NCBI RefSeq assembly: GCF_039851965.1
Contig: NZ_CP156674.1
Location: 2,108,001-2,172,000, forward strand
DNA: 64,000 bases
Direction of reading: 5' to 3'
Source of the DNA: Pseudalkalibacillus hwajinpoensis
Lineage (GTDB): Bacteria; Bacillota; Bacilli; Bacillales; Guptibacillaceae
Made by a program: the position numbers and the translations under genes. Within the stretch, counting starts at the first letter, position 1, and every line of letters begins with the position of its first letter. This document shows positions 10,519 through 20,508 of this stretch, piece by piece. The notes below the pieces were generated by a model. That model worked only from the letters and a program-made list of their open reading frames with translations, ran no database searches and was not told where the DNA came from.

Positions 10519-12450
10519 TTATTCTTTCTCGCCTTGCTCTTCATTTGATTCAGGCTGTTCTTCTTTTTTCGAGATGTTCACTTTCACATCTTCTGAGGTA
10601 CCACTTGCATGATGCCCTTCAGGAAGTTTACCTTCTTCAACTAGAGAACGGATTTGTTCAGCATCAAGAGTTTCAATCTCTTTGAGCGTTTCAGCTACAA
10701 GATTCAACTTGTCCTGGTTCTGAATTAGAATTTCGCGACAGCGCTCATAAGCTGACTTAATGATTTTCTGAACTTCAAGATCGATTTCATTAGCAAATGA
10801 ATCACTATAATTCTGTTCATTTTGGATATCACGTCCAAGGAAGACGTTTCCTCCCTGACTTGAACCAAACTGCATCGGACCAAGCTTTTCACTCATACCA
10901 TATTCCGTAACCATGCTACGAGCAATCGCCGTTGCGCGCTGGAAGTCATTACTTGCACCGGTGCTTGCTTCACCGAACGTAATTTCTTCTGCGACACGAC
11001 CACCAAGTAGACCAATAATTTTATCAATCAACTCAGGCTTAGTCATCAAGTAACGATCTTCCTTAGGAAGAGTTACAGCATAACCGCCAGCCTGACCACG
11101 TGGAACGATAGTAACTTTATGAACAATATCTGCATTATCAAGCTCAGTACCAATAATTGTATGGCCAGCTTCGTGATAAGCAACAATGTTCTTTTCTTTC
11201 TGAGAAATAACGCGACTTTTCTTAGCTGGACCAGCAATTACACGGTCTGTCGCTTCATCGATATCGTTCATGTCGACCTTTGTCTTGTTATGTCGAGCAG
11301 CCACTAGTGCAGCTTCATTCAATAAATTCTCAAGGTCAGCACCAGAGAACCCAGGTGTACGCATCGCAATGACTTTCAAATCAACTTCATCACTTAGCGG
11401 TTTGTTTCGAGCGTGTACTCGAAGTACTGCTTCACGGCCATTTACGTCTGGACGGTTTACCGGAATTTGACGGTCAAAACGTCCCGGGCGAAGAAGTGCC
11501 GGATCAAGAATATCCGGACGGTTTGTAGCTGCAACGATAATAATACCTTCGTTAGCACTAAATCCATCCATTTCAACTAATAGTTGGTTAAGAGTCTGTT
11601 CACGCTCATCGTGACCGCCACCAAGACCTGCGCCACGTTGACGACCAACAGCATCGATTTCATCAATAAAGATAATACAAGGTGCGTTTTTCTTCGCATT
11701 TTCGAAAAGATCACGTACACGGGATGCACCGACACCAACGAACATTTCTACGAAGTCAGAACCAGAAATCGAGAAGAATGGCACTCCAGCTTCACCAGCA
11801 ACAGCCCGTGCAAGCAATGTTTTACCGGTACCCGGCGGTCCAACAAGAAGAACCCCTTTTGGAATACGTGCCCCAACTGCCGCAAACTTACGAGGATCTT
11901 TCAAGAACTCAACAACCTCTATAAGCTCTTGCTTCTCTTCATCAGCACCTGCAACATCTTTAAATGTTACTTTCTTCTTTTCTTCACTGTATAACTTTGC
12001 CTTACTCTTTCCAAAGTTCATGACACGGCCACCGCCGCCTTGAGCCTGGTTAAGTAAGAAGAAGAACAGAATGAAGATAATAACAAAAGGAATAATTGAC
12101 GTTAGAAATGTAACCCAGCCGCTTTGTTCTGGAGCCTTTTCAACAGTCACTTTTGTGTCTTCTGAGTTAATAATATTCTCTACAGCATTTTCAGAGTCCG
12201 GTACATTCGTAACGAATGTATTTTCTTCACTATCTTCATCGCCGCCAGCTAACTGACCTGTGACAGTGTAGACACCTCGCTCAGGCTGTATTGTTAATTC
12301 TTGAATCTCACCATTATTCAGTTTTGATTGAAATTCGCCGTAATCCAACACGTTAGTTTCATTGTTCGTTCCGTTAAAGAAACTAACAACACCTACTACG
12401 ACGAGAAATATTAACAAATAAAATATTGTATTTCGGAAGATACGATTCAT
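10519..12450 (-). CDS. ftsH: Membrane-bound ATP-dependent zinc metalloprotease FtsH
   Basis: Degrades membrane and regulatory proteins at the inner face of the membrane. The 643 residues show transmembrane helix 1 (about 8-25), an extracytoplasmic loop, helix 2 (about 112-134), the AAA domain with Walker A GPPGTGKT (204-211), Walker [13 protein letters not shown], the second region of homology [19 protein letters not shown], and the zinc site HEAGH (426-430). An acidic, Glu/Ser-rich tail ends the protein. The start follows GGAGGAGGTAAGG. It follows hprT with 70 nt between, as in other Bacillus. Confidence 0.98.
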   Translation of the reverse strand: MNRIFRNTIFYLLIFLVVVGVVSFFNGTNNETNVLDYGEFQSKLNNGEIQELTIQPERGVYTVTGQLAGGDEDSEENTFVTNVPDSENAVENIINSEDTKVTVEKAPEQSGWVTFLTSIIPFVIIFILFFFLLNQAQGGGGRVMNFGKSKAKLYSEEKKKVTFKDVAGADEEKQELIEVVEFLKDPRKFAAVGARIPKGVLLVGPPGTGKTLLARAVAGEAGVPFFSISGSDFVEMFVGVGASRVRDLFENAKKNAPCIIFIDEIDAVGRQRGAGLGGGHDEREQTLNQLLVEMDGFSANEGIIIVAATNRPDILDPALLRPGRFDRQIPVNRPDVNGREAVLRVHARNKPLSDEVDLKVIAMRTPGFSGADLENLLNEAALVAARHNKTKVDMNDIDEATDRVIAGPAKKSRVISQKEKNIVAYHEAGHTIIGTELDNADIVHKVTIVPRGQAGGYAVTLPKEDRYLMTKPELIDKIIGLLGGRVAEEITFGEASTGASNDFQRATAIARSMVTEYGMSEKLGPMQFGSSQGGNVFLGRDIQNEQNYSDSFANEIDLEVQKIIKSAYERCREILIQNQDKLNLVAETLKEIETLDAEQIRSLVEEGKLPEGHHASGTSEDVKVNISKKEEQPESNEEQGEKE

Positions 12451-12520
12451 TCCTTACCTCCTCCCACGAACAGGAAACCATAGATTATCTTACCATACTG
12501 GCACAACTAACTACAACAAA

Positions 12521-13060
12521 TTAACCTTGATAAATCTCGGGCTTGAGAATCCCGATAAAAGGAAGGTTACGATATCTTTCAGCAAAATCAAGACCATATC
12601 CGACAACGAATTCATCTGGAACGATAAAGCCAGCAATATCAGGTTTAAGGTCAACCTTTCTTCCTGTCGGTTTGTCAAGAAGTGTTACGATCTTAATCGA
12701 CTTCGCTTTACGGTATTTCAAGAGGTCGATGAGATAACTAAGGGTCAAACCGCTATCGATAATATCTTCGAGAATGAGGACGTCTCGTCCTTCTACAGAA
12801 GTATCAAGATCTTTAATGATCTTCACTTCTCCGGACGATACAGTCGAATTACCATAACTTGAAACATCCATAAAGTCCATTTCAATATGACAGGTCATTC
12901 GCTTCGTTAAGTCCCCCATGAAAGGCATTGCACCTTTGAGTACGCCAATCACAAGTGGAAAGCGCTCCTCGTACTCATCTGAAAGCCGTTTACCCAATTC
13001 ACGGCATTTCTCCTGGATTTGTTCTTCACTAATTAATGTTTCTTGAATTTCGTTCAACAT
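12521..13060 (-). CDS. hprT: Hypoxanthine-guanine phosphoribosyltransferase
   Basis: Salvages hypoxanthine and guanine to IMP and GMP using PRPP. The 179-residue protein has the PRPP loop [17 protein letters not shown] (about 94-110) and the purine-binding [15 protein letters not shown] at the C-terminus. [13 protein letters not shown] is the pyrophosphate loop. Its ATG overlaps the tilS stop codon (TGATG), so translation is coupled; GGGAGGG lies upstream. tilS-hprT-ftsH is the conserved order in Bacilli. Confidence 0.97.
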   Translation of the reverse strand: MLNEIQETLISEEQIQEKCRELGKRLSDEYEERFPLVIGVLKGAMPFMGDLTKRMTCHIEMDFMDVSSYGNSTVSSGEVKIIKDLDTSVEGRDVLILEDIIDSGLTLSYLIDLLKYRKAKSIKIVTLLDKPTGRKVDLKPDIAGFIVPDEFVVGYGLDFAERYRNLPFIGILKPEIYQG

Positions 13061-14466
13061 CAGTGGTATTGCCCTCCCAACCTATGTAAGTGTTTTTTTT
13101 CATAGTGCACATGCACACGCTTTTTCTTTTTTGCAGACAGTGATGTTTTTTCAGAACGAGCTACTCCAGCGACCCAAACGATATGGCCCATCGCATCCTC
13201 GACAATTGGCCAGACATCGCGTTCTGAACGGTCTATTTTACGGTCGATAAAAATATCCTTTACCTTTTTCGTTCCTATCATGCCTTTTGGTTGAATTCGA
13301 TCACCAGGACGCCTTGAGCGTACAACAAGCGGAAGCAGATCTTCCTCAATAAGTAAGTCATCCCCCGAGAGATTAGATGGCGTATCCTCAATCAAAATGG
13401 AGGTAATCGTCCCCAGCGGAGTTTCCACCGTCCCCTGTAAAGGTAGATGATACATATACGGTTCTGGTTTCAAATAGGTTTCAAAAGAAAAATAAGATGT
13501 GGTATAAGATTTTACCGCCCTTAATTCCATGGGCAGATCAAGGGAAGCAGAAGGATGCTTAGAATCGAGCATTAACTGCAAGTCCTCAATATGTATAGAA
13601 GAAAAAGGAGTATTGCCTGTATAAAGATAGTTTAATATTAGATGAATCACTCTTCTTTGTAAAGGAATAGGAAGACGATGATACGCATTGTTATCCATCT
13701 TCACAAATTTGTCATTTTGATCTAGGATTATTTCTCCTAATTGCTGGTTCGCAAGGTCCATTAAATACTGTTCATCACTTTGAAGGCGCTCGCTATATAA
13801 TTGGTACCTAGTATGAACATTTGGATTCTCTTCCTTTAAGAAAGGAAGAACAGCCTGCCTGAACCGATTTCTCATATAGCGATCACTCAGATTTGAGGGA
13901 TCAACACGAAAAGAAATGTCATGTTTGCTGCAATAGTCTAAAAGTTGTTCTTTTGTGACACATAAAAATGGTCGAATAAGCTCTCCATCTGCAAAAGACC
14001 GCTTTACGGGAATACCACTTAATCCTGATCCTGTACTTCCATGAACCTGCCTCATCATCATGGTTTCAATTTGATCATCCCCGTGATGCGCCAGGGCAAG
14101 GCGAGTCGCACTATATTTCTTCATCACTTGTTCAAAGAACTCATAGCGACACTCTCTTGCAGCTACCTGTGTTGAGAGGCCGTTTTCTTCTTTATAGCGT
14201 CCTACATCAACAGATGAAGATTCAAATCGAATTCCTTCCTGCTCACAAAAACGTTCCACGAAGGTTAAATCTGCGGCTGACTCATATCCCCGAAGTTTGT
14301 GATCTACATGGGCAACGACAATAGTTAGCTCTAAATCGGCCGTTTTCCTTTTTAAATAGTGAAGCAAAGCAACAGAATCTGGCCCGCCTGAAACACCAGT
14401 TACAACTATATCTCCATGGTGTAGCAAATTATGTTTCTGGATAAATCGGTCGACTTCCTGTAGCAA
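13060..14466 (-). CDS. tilS: tRNA(Ile)-lysidine synthase
   Basis: Modifies the CAU anticodon of tRNA-Ile2 to lysidine so that it reads AUA. The PP-loop ATPase motif [18 protein letters not shown] is near the N-terminus; [28 protein letters not shown] and the TilS C-terminal domain ([20 protein letters not shown]) follow. I prefer the TTG at 14466: AGAGGA lies 9 nt upstream and the N-terminus then aligns with B. subtilis TilS (468 versus 472 residues). An in-frame ATG at 14508 would add 14 arginine-rich residues but has a poorly placed ribosome-binding site, so the start is uncertain. Confidence 0.93.
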   Translation of the reverse strand: MLQEVDRFIQKHNLLHHGDIVVTGVSGGPDSVALLHYLKRKTADLELTIVVAHVDHKLRGYESAADLTFVERFCEQEGIRFESSSVDVGRYKEENGLSTQVAARECRYEFFEQVMKKYSATRLALAHHGDDQIETMMMRQVHGSTGSGLSGIPVKRSFADGELIRPFLCVTKEQLLDYCSKHDISFRVDPSNLSDRYMRNRFRQAVLPFLKEENPNVHTRYQLYSERLQSDEQYLMDLANQQLGEIILDQNDKFVKMDNNAYHRLPIPLQRRVIHLILNYLYTGNTPFSSIHIEDLQLMLDSKHPSASLDLPMELRAVKSYTTSYFSFETYLKPEPYMYHLPLQGTVETPLGTITSILIEDTPSNLSGDDLLIEEDLLPLVVRSRRPGDRIQPKGMIGTKKVKDIFIDRKIDRSERDVWPIVEDAMGHIVWVAGVARSEKTSLSAKKKKRVHVHYEKKHLHRLGGQYH

Positions 14467-14554
14467 CTTCAGTCTTCCTCTCGCTCTGTTGTTCAAACAG
14501 TTTTTCATTTTAGTACTAATATCCTAACCTCGTCTATTTCAAACCCTTCTTTCT

Positions 14555-15532
14555 TTAAAAGACGTGGCTAATTAAGTATAAAGTATAGAAGAATAGAATA
14601 AAAGCAAACAACAGCACCGTTTCAAGCCAACCAGTGCGCTTTTGTTTCCCTTGCCTTGATTGGTTCCTTTTTTGAGTCACTCTTGAATGAGATTGATCCG
14701 CCTTTCGGATCCCTCCAGATGACTTCACCCCCTGTAGACTTAAAAAAAGTTCCTGTCGCATCTCTGCTGCATCACGATAGTTGCCTAAAAGCGCTTTTTT
14801 AAGAATAGGTTTGTATCCTCTAAGCAACGCGCTACTTTCAATCTTATTCATTAAGAATAGAGCTGAATCCTTCTTTGGACGGTCAAATCGCTGTGGATAA
14901 GCAGAATTGATCATGATCATAGCAGTCGAAAACAAATCATATGATGGCTCTGCAACACGTGTGCCAAGGCCCCAGTAGCCACGATCAAAGAATTCAGTAA
15001 ACTCTTTCACAGACCTCCCCATTGCTGTCGTACCCCCAACATCTAACCAGCGCATCGTCGGCGGTGATCCTTCAACGAGTAGATTATCAGGCTTCAAGTC
15101 ACCAAATGCCCACCCTTCATGATGAAGGGCCGATAAATCCCGAAGGAGCTGTAGTGTTAATATGCCAATCCACTCTTTTCCTCTGCGTTCTATAAAAGGG
15201 AAGAGCGGCTCACCATCGATGTATTCCATCACATAAAATGGATACCGTTTGCCGTTTATTTCCCAGTCATCAATCTCATAGAAAAACGGCCCAAGAATTG
15301 TTCCCTGGACCATCGAAAGCTGTTTTAGAACATTCACTTCAGAAGAGATCGACATACTGTCACAGCCCACCTTAACAGCAACTCGTCCTACGGCGGAGTC
15401 TGCTAAATAAACCGTCCCGAGTGCTCCGCTGCCGAGCCTCTTCATGATGAGGTAGCTTTGCTGACTCCATTTGCCTCTTATTCTTGTTCCACGAGGAACA
15501 TTAGCTGCCAGATTCTTCGAAGTAGCGGTCAT
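14555..15532 (-). CDS. yabT: Membrane-anchored Hanks-type Ser/Thr protein kinase YabT
   Basis: A eukaryote-like kinase; in B. subtilis YabT acts in sporulation and DNA damage. The glycine-rich loop is LGSGALGTVYLAD, followed by VAVKVGCD with the ATP lysine. The catalytic loop is GDLKPDNLLVEG, which keeps Asp, Lys and Asn but not the HRD arginine, and the DFG position reads DVGG. A Lys/Arg/Gln-rich linker leads to one C-terminal transmembrane helix (LETVLLFAFILFFYTLYLI). The ATG at 15532 follows AGGAGAGG; it overlaps the yabS end by 32 nt. It lacks PASTA repeats, unlike PrkC. Confidence 0.9.
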   Translation of the reverse strand: MTATSKNLAANVPRGTRIRGKWSQQSYLIMKRLGSGALGTVYLADSAVGRVAVKVGCDSMSISSEVNVLKQLSMVQGTILGPFFYEIDDWEINGKRYPFYVMEYIDGEPLFPFIERRGKEWIGILTLQLLRDLSALHHEGWAFGDLKPDNLLVEGSPPTMRWLDVGGTTAMGRSVKEFTEFFDRGYWGLGTRVAEPSYDLFSTAMIMINSAYPQRFDRPKKDSALFLMNKIESSALLRGYKPILKKALLGNYRDAAEMRQELFLSLQGVKSSGGIRKADQSHSRVTQKRNQSRQGKQKRTGWLETVLLFAFILFFYTLYLISHVF

Positions 15533-16235
15533 CTTCAAGTCGTCCTCTCCTGGAGCGTTTCTGTTCATAAGCTTCAATGGCTTCTTTAAGGGCAGGACCT
15601 GTCGGCGTAATTCCTCCTGAAGTAAGCTTCGGAAAAATCTTATGGATGTCTTTCATCTGAGGTGTCCAATTCATAAGTTGTTCTACTTGCTTTCGTTTCC
15701 CGGGAAATGCATAAAGTGCGTATTCATTGTTTCCAATTCTAGAGTGAAGACTAATAGAAAGATCCAGGAGCGCATCCTCGACAGTTGGAAGTTTATGCTG
15801 CATGCTCGCACTTGTATCGATCATGATTAATACTTCAAGATCCATCGTTTCCCCCAATTCATCTACCACCTCTACCACCTGCCCCCGCTTGTCAGGAGGT
15901 AAATCTTCTATCTCTTTTTCGCTTCCCAGAATGGATTGCAGTTCTTTATGAATAAATCCCTGTATCGTCTGGGTCATCGCTTTTCGAGTTACCATCTGTA
16001 CCGTATGCGACAATTGCATTGCATAAACGAGCTGGTGGATGCCGCCTCCTGATAACGCAATATCCTCAATCTCTTTTAGTCCACTATCTGTCCGCTCATT
16101 TTCATCAATGACGCCGATCACGTTCACCGTCATACCGTGCTCTCTCGCAAGAGCCGCCATTGCAACCGGATCTTCCCCCTGGTTGGAACATCCGTCCGTA
16201 ATCAGTAGAATCTGTCTAAGTGTTCCTTTCTTCAT
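15501..16235 (-). CDS. yabS: VWA-domain protein YabS
   Basis: A 244-residue von Willebrand factor A type protein. The N-terminal part (QILLITDGCSNQGEDP) and the central part (VLIMIDTSASMQHKLPTVEDA) both look like Rossmann-type VWA segments; IDTSAS is a DxSxS MIDAS motif, and the threonine in GGITPTGPAL fits the distal metal contact. No signal peptide or membrane segment is visible. The function is unknown; in B. subtilis yabS is expressed in sporulation between spoIIE and yabT. The ATG at 16235 follows GGAGGAG; earlier in-frame codons lack a site. Confidence 0.88.
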   Translation of the reverse strand: MKKGTLRQILLITDGCSNQGEDPVAMAALAREHGMTVNVIGVIDENERTDSGLKEIEDIALSGGGIHQLVYAMQLSHTVQMVTRKAMTQTIQGFIHKELQSILGSEKEIEDLPPDKRGQVVEVVDELGETMDLEVLIMIDTSASMQHKLPTVEDALLDLSISLHSRIGNNEYALYAFPGKRKQVEQLMNWTPQMKDIHKIFPKLTSGGITPTGPALKEAIEAYEQKRSRRGRLEDDRYFEESGS

Positions 16236-16307
16236 TTCGACTCCTCCTTTTTTGCTGTTACAAGCATCGCCCGCAGGAGGAGAGTTTATACATGAAGGCA
16301 ATCGTTC

Positions 16308-18767
16308 CTACTGTGCCTTTTTCTTTCTGAATGAAGGAGCTGAATAGATCGGAATCGTTGACCACTTCGGAATGTTTCGCTTTACTCTTGCCACGACAAT
16401 CGTCATATCATCATCAATTCTACCGTACTCTGTGCGAATCACCTCTTCCATAATGAGATCAGCAATTTCCTGAGGCTTATCGGTGGCAAGCTCTCTGATT
16501 TTTCGTTTCATCCAGAACTCAGGATTCTCTATGTTTTTCACTCCTTCATAGATGCCATCGCTCATCATAATTAAGAGATCACCCGCCTTCAGCTGCTCAC
16601 TTACGACTTCAACATCGAATTCTGGGATAATGCCCATCGGTAAGTTCCCCGATTCTACCATCAGCACCCGGTCCCCTCGTTTAATAAAGCTAGGGATGGA
16701 ACCAATTTTAAGGAACTTCGCTGATGCATCCTGTAAATCGATCATAGCAAGATCAAGTGTTGAAAAAATCTCATCTGTATTTCGTAATGACAGCACGGAA
16801 TTTACTGATTTAATCGCAACCGTTTCATCAATGCCTGAATGAAGGATTTTCTGAAGAAGTTGAATGGTTTCTGTACTTTCCTGATGAGCTCGTTCTCCAT
16901 TACCCATTCCATCGCTGATCGCAATGGCGTATTTACCTGCACCAAGCTCAATCGTAGAGTGACTATCTCCTGAAATCCACGCCCCTCCTTTCGCAGCATT
17001 TGCCACACCTGTTTCCACAATAAAATCTCTTGCAGATGCGAAATAAAGATGACATGTTTCATGCTCATGCTCAGCACATACTTCCTTTTTTACGATAATA
17101 TTCTCTTTTAAAATGTCGGAAAGCATTGGGGCTATAACTTTCTCCCCTTCACCACGTCCTCCACACGCAGGGATTTTCATTTCAATATCGACATTTCCCT
17201 CCTCAAGGCTATAGATTTCAATTTGCCCTACTTCAAGACCCATACTTTGAATGGCATCCATGATTTGTTCTTCCTGCTGGTGAAGATTATCACGTTCCTT
17301 TTGTATTTCCTTCGCAAAGTCCCCCATAACGTGAGATACACCAAGCAACTGATCTGCAACAATTTTCCTGCTTTCACGAACCTGTTTTTTCAGCATACGG
17401 TTCGCGTGGTAATGACTCATCTCCTTTCCAATAATATCAATAACTTTGCTAGACTTATTGCAGTGCTTATCGAAATCTCTTTTTAAACTATGATTGTTAA
17501 GTTCAGTTGTATGTTCAAGTTCTTTCATAATACCTGTCATGTATTGATAGGTTGTATCGAAATTCTTCGCCCAACATGTTTCTTTTTTAAAACACGTCTG
17601 GCATGTTTTTTCTGTTACATGACTTAAAAAATAATCAATTTCTCGTTCTGATTGATCATCAGGTTGACCATCCTCATCTGTAAAACTTCTTGAAAGAGCT
17701 TGAAACAGGCTCGAAAATTGTTCAACGCGATTAGCTGTTACATCCCTCACCTTCCTCAAATATTGCTGTTGTTCATTGGCATGCTCCACCGTCCCGGGTA
17801 TATATTTAGAAAGCTGGGACGTAATTTTAGATGGTGTGCAAAAGAATAATAGTATTGCAATAGCTGACTCCATCAGATTAGGATATAGTAATTCAGGACC
17901 GCTTCCATATAAGGCAATCAACAGAGTACCTATCAATAATCCCAATCCGACCCCTATTTTTCTACCATCTTTCAATAGACCTCCAAGTAAACCAGAAAAA
18001 GCTAGCATACTCATTTGATAGAGACTGGTCACATTCGCAAGCGCGAGAATTAATCCTGTTACCACACCAACAGTGGAACCTATAGCTGCCCCACCAACGT
18101 AAGCAAACATTAAAACAAGATACCGGGATAAAATATTTTCGATTGAGAAGCCATAAACAACCCAGCCGATGGTTCCAGTCAGCATCGTCGCAAGCAGAAT
18201 AATAAAACTGATAATCTCTTCATTTTTAAGAGCTTGCGTGCGCTTCTTCATGGAAAGCACCGGTATGCTCTGAATAAAGATAATCGTTAAAATCATTCCA
18301 AGCGCACCTTCAACTACTGCCAGAATCCAATTCGTATTCGCAAGCGTTCGTTCCGTTAGTAAACTAAGAATCAATCTCCCTAGCATACTTGTTGTAAAAA
18401 CGAGAATTGGGAGAGTTTTAACTAGTGAAAGCGAAGAAAGTTTCACAAATCGATTAATAATCAAGAATACAAGGATTCCCAGCATGATAAACGCTGTATT
18501 CCCTAAGTTAGAGGTTGAAACGGCACCAGCAAGTAATGAGACCATAATCATTGGTGCACGGTCACGTTTCAAAAAAAAGACGGCACCAAAAAACGGAATT
18601 GCGAAAGGAGTTACCTGCGTGAGGATGACAGCTCGTCCTAGAAGAAAACCAATCGCAAACAACAAGAGACCACGCTGAAATAAGATCAATTCGAGTTTTC
18701 CTTTTATCCCTTGAATCCATTTCCCCATCCTGGACCTTGATCTTTCCATCACCAATTCGCTTTGCAT
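16308..18767 (-). CDS. spoIIE: Stage II sporulation protein E, membrane PP2C phosphatase
   Basis: Dephosphorylates SpoIIAA, which frees SigF in the forespore, and takes part in the polar FtsZ ring. The 819 residues (827 in B. subtilis) comprise about ten N-terminal transmembrane helices (residues 30-320), a central Cys-containing region (KTCQTCFKKETCWAKNF) and a C-terminal PP2C domain from about 590: GGAWISGDSHSTIELGAG, AISDGMGNGERAHQES, IMMSDGIYEGV and DDDMTIVVARV carry the metal-binding aspartates. The start follows GGTGGGGG closely; a second ATG six codons later is possible. The upstream 21-bp-spaced promoter fits Spo0A-dependent SigA transcription. Confidence 0.97.
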   Translation of the reverse strand: MQSELVMERSRSRMGKWIQGIKGKLELILFQRGLLLFAIGFLLGRAVILTQVTPFAIPFFGAVFFLKRDRAPMIMVSLLAGAVSTSNLGNTAFIMLGILVFLIINRFVKLSSLSLVKTLPILVFTTSMLGRLILSLLTERTLANTNWILAVVEGALGMILTIIFIQSIPVLSMKKRTQALKNEEIISFIILLATMLTGTIGWVVYGFSIENILSRYLVLMFAYVGGAAIGSTVGVVTGLILALANVTSLYQMSMLAFSGLLGGLLKDGRKIGVGLGLLIGTLLIALYGSGPELLYPNLMESAIAILLFFCTPSKITSQLSKYIPGTVEHANEQQQYLRKVRDVTANRVEQFSSLFQALSRSFTDEDGQPDDQSEREIDYFLSHVTEKTCQTCFKKETCWAKNFDTTYQYMTGIMKELEHTTELNNHSLKRDFDKHCNKSSKVIDIIGKEMSHYHANRMLKKQVRESRKIVADQLLGVSHVMGDFAKEIQKERDNLHQQEEQIMDAIQSMGLEVGQIEIYSLEEGNVDIEMKIPACGGRGEGEKVIAPMLSDILKENIIVKKEVCAEHEHETCHLYFASARDFIVETGVANAAKGGAWISGDSHSTIELGAGKYAIAISDGMGNGERAHQESTETIQLLQKILHSGIDETVAIKSVNSVLSLRNTDEIFSTLDLAMIDLQDASAKFLKIGSIPSFIKRGDRVLMVESGNLPMGIIPEFDVEVVSEQLKAGDLLIMMSDGIYEGVKNIENPEFWMKRKIRELATDKPQEIADLIMEEVIRTEYGRIDDDMTIVVARVKRNIPKWSTIPIYSAPSFRKKKAQ

Positions 18768-18831
18768 TCCCCCACCTGCTTTCCTTTGTTCTATTTTTTC
18801 ACCGATCTGCTAGAAGCAGTTTGTATTATTC

Positions 18832-18864
18832 ATTAAATCACAGACGAATTTCGCTTTTTGTCAA
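18832..18864 (-). promoter_or_regulatory. Candidate Spo0A-dependent promoter of spoIIE (21-bp spacer)
   Basis: On the minus strand TTGACA (18859-18864), then 21 bp, then TTTAAT (18832-18837), 65 bp before the spoIIE start. B. subtilis spoIIE has SigA-like hexamers with a similarly long spacer that depends on Spo0A. A 0A-like sequence TGACAAA overlaps the -35 and AGTCGAG lies at about 18889-18895, both imperfect. Confidence 0.5.
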
Positions 18865-19105
18865 AAAAAGAACAGATAAACCTTAAACTTCTCGACTTCT
18901 TTCAGGGAAGCTTGTCAACCACTTGTAGAGACAGCAAGAAACCTGTAAACAACTGGAAGTGAATTATCCGCTATTGAGGGGCATTAAAGTATAGAAAATC
19001 ATAGCTTTAAAGTACTTTGTTTAAGATTTTAGGGATTGGAAATAAAAAGGTCGAAATCTTAAAAATAAAATAGAAAATAAATGGTCAATATTTTGTTATA
19101 ACAAA
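18865..19105. other. Intergenic stretch upstream of spoIIE
   Basis: AT-rich non-coding DNA between the spoIIE promoter and the tRNA terminator. It holds one near-consensus Spo0A box (GGTCGAA, 19049-19055) flanked by short inverted repeats (AAGATTT at 19023 and AAATCTT at 19054). I see no gene. Confidence 0.5.
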
Positions 19106-19140
19106 TAAAAAAGCCCTTCATTCGCTAGAATGAAGGGCTT
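19106..19140 (-). terminator. Intrinsic terminator after the tRNA-Met/tRNA-Glu pair
   Basis: Perfect minus-strand stem AAGCCCTTCATTC/GAATGAAGGGCTT with a 4-nt loop, followed by TTTTTTATT. Confidence 0.92.
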
Positions 19141-19192
19141 AATGATCAAACTATGTATTGTTTTCAATAAGTTCATGTTGAAATTAGTTAAA

Positions 19193-19267
19193 TGGTGACC
19201 CGTACGGGATTCGAACCCGTGATACCGCCGTGAAAGGGCGGTGTCTTAACCACTTGACCAACGGGCC
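19193..19267 (-). tRNA. tRNA-Glu (anticodon TTC)
   Basis: 75 nt including encoded CCA. The acceptor GGCCCGT pairs with ACGGGTC; the anticodon arm GCCCTTTCACGGC presents TTC; the T arm contains GGTTCGAATC. Closely similar to Bacillus tRNA-Glu. Confidence 0.96.
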
Positions 19268-19279
19268 ATACTATAAAAA

Positions 19280-19356
19280 TGGTAGCGGCGGAGGGGATCG
19301 AACCCCCGACCTCACGGGTATGAACCGTACGCTCTAGCCAGCTGAGCTACACCGCC
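19280..19356 (-). tRNA. tRNA-Met, elongator type (anticodon CAT)
   Basis: 77 nt including encoded CCA. Acceptor GGCGGTG pairs with CGCCGCT-type end; the anticodon arm TACGGTTCATACCCGTG presents CAT. The A-U/G-C acceptor start and lack of three G-C pairs in the anticodon stem argue against initiator tRNA. Thirteen nt separate it from tRNA-Glu, so the two are probably cotranscribed. Confidence 0.93.
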
Positions 19357-19490
19357 ATTTTACTGTTGCTTTCTTAAGCACAAAATATATAATACATGGC
19401 CGCAAAGTTGGTGTCAACTTCTTTTTTACACTTTTTTCTTCATTACATCGCCGATTTTCTTTATACGCCCCGTGACGTTCGCCATCTTAA

Positions 19491-19526
19491 GAACAAAACA
19501 AAACAGGCATGTAAGCATGCCTGTTT
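19491..19526 (-). terminator. Intrinsic terminator after yabR
   Basis: Minus-strand stem AAACAGGCATG/CATGCCTGTTT with a 4-nt loop followed by TTGTTTTGTTC. It separates yabR from the tRNA genes. Confidence 0.8.
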
Positions 19527-19556
19527 CGCAAAATATAATTTAGTAGACAACAAGCC

Positions 19557-20039
19557 CTAGCCGCGACGTGCGCCGCGACCACCTCGTTTTGACTCTGTTT
19601 GTTTCTTCAAAGTTGAAAGGCGGTCTTCACTGTCCTTTAGGAACTTACTCATTTTGTCCTCAAAAGATTCTACTGGTGGACGTCCGCTTCCGCGAGGCTT
19701 CCCTTTGTAACCACCACCGCCAGGTCTTCCACCGCCTCCTTGAGGACGGCCTCCACCCTGAGGGCGACCTTGAGGACGACCCTGAGGGCGTTCAGATGCA
19801 GGCCGATCTTTTGCTTTCTTAATAGATAACCCAATTTTACCATCGTTTTCAACCTGGATGACCTTAACCTCAACCTGATCGCCAACTGTTAGAAAATCAT
19901 TTATGTCCTTAACATAGTTGTCTGCAACTTCACTAATGTGAACGAGACCTGTCTTACCATCTGGCAGTTCAACAAACGCGCCAAAATTTGTAATACCTGT
20001 TACCTTTCCCTGTAACTTGCTGCCTACTTCGATTGCCAT
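19557..20039 (-). CDS. yabR: S1-domain RNA-binding protein YabR with an extended Gly/Arg/Gln tail
   Basis: The N-terminal S1 domain (about residues 1-73) reads SKLQGKVTGITNFGAFVE, GLVHISEVADNYV and GLSIKKAKD, a typical general RNA-binding fold. The C-terminal half (about 80-160) is low complexity: repeated RPQG units pass into GGG-rich stretches, a short acidic helix (ESFEDKMSKFLKDSEDRL), then Arg/Gly. At 160 residues it is longer than the 128-residue B. subtilis protein. The ATG follows AAGGAGGAGC. It lies after divIC, as in B. subtilis. The molecular target is unknown. Confidence 0.92.
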   Translation of the reverse strand: MAIEVGSKLQGKVTGITNFGAFVELPDGKTGLVHISEVADNYVKDINDFLTVGDQVEVKVIQVENDGKIGLSIKKAKDRPASERPQGRPQGRPQGGGRPQGGGGRPGGGGYKGKPRGSGRPPVESFEDKMSKFLKDSEDRLSTLKKQTESKRGGRGARRG

Positions 20040-20112
20040 GTAAAAAAAGCTCCTCCTTAAAATCTTTAAAGATCAGTCGTACGTTAATTATACCCTTTCA
20101 AAAAACAACGTG

Positions 20113-20496
20113 TCAATTTGAGGAAGAAGGAAGCTTAAAGATTGTCTCCCCGGGTTTAGACATAAAGTAGTCTCTCCGTGCCAATTCACCGATGTAATCT
20201 AAATTATTTAATTTCTCAATTTCTTCCTTTAGATATTTTTCCTGTTCTTCAAGTCGCACTAATTCTTCTTCAGCCTGCTTTTGCTGTATGTTTTTTTCTT
20301 CGATCGTTGCTGCCTGTGAAGTGAACACGGAGATAAATAGAATAGCTATGGCTAAAGCAGCCACCGCGAATGCAGTCAGGCGACGAACCAGACCTCTCCG
20401 TCTACGTTCCCTAACTTTACTTTGGAGCTGTTTCTCTTGATGATAATCCGAATGAACTTCTGTTACTTTAGGCTTGTGCTTATTCGCAGTAACCAA
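20113..20496 (-). CDS. divIC: Septum formation initiator DivIC (FtsB-like)
   Basis: Bitopic division protein that forms a complex with FtsL and DivIB. It has 127 residues: a basic N-terminus ending in RERRRRGLVRR, one transmembrane helix (about 40-60, LTAFAVAALAIAILFISVF), then an extracytoplasmic coiled coil (EEKNIQQKQAEEELVRLEEQ) and the conserved end YIGELARRDYFMSKPGE. The start is a TTG at 20496 preceded by GGAGGGAAAAGC. It follows yabQ with 12 nt between. Confidence 0.95.
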   Translation of the reverse strand: MVTANKHKPKVTEVHSDYHQEKQLQSKVRERRRRGLVRRLTAFAVAALAIAILFISVFTSQAATIEEKNIQQKQAEEELVRLEEQEKYLKEEIEKLNNLDYIGELARRDYFMSKPGETIFKLPSSSN

Positions 20497-20508
20497 GCTT
20501 TTCCCTCC

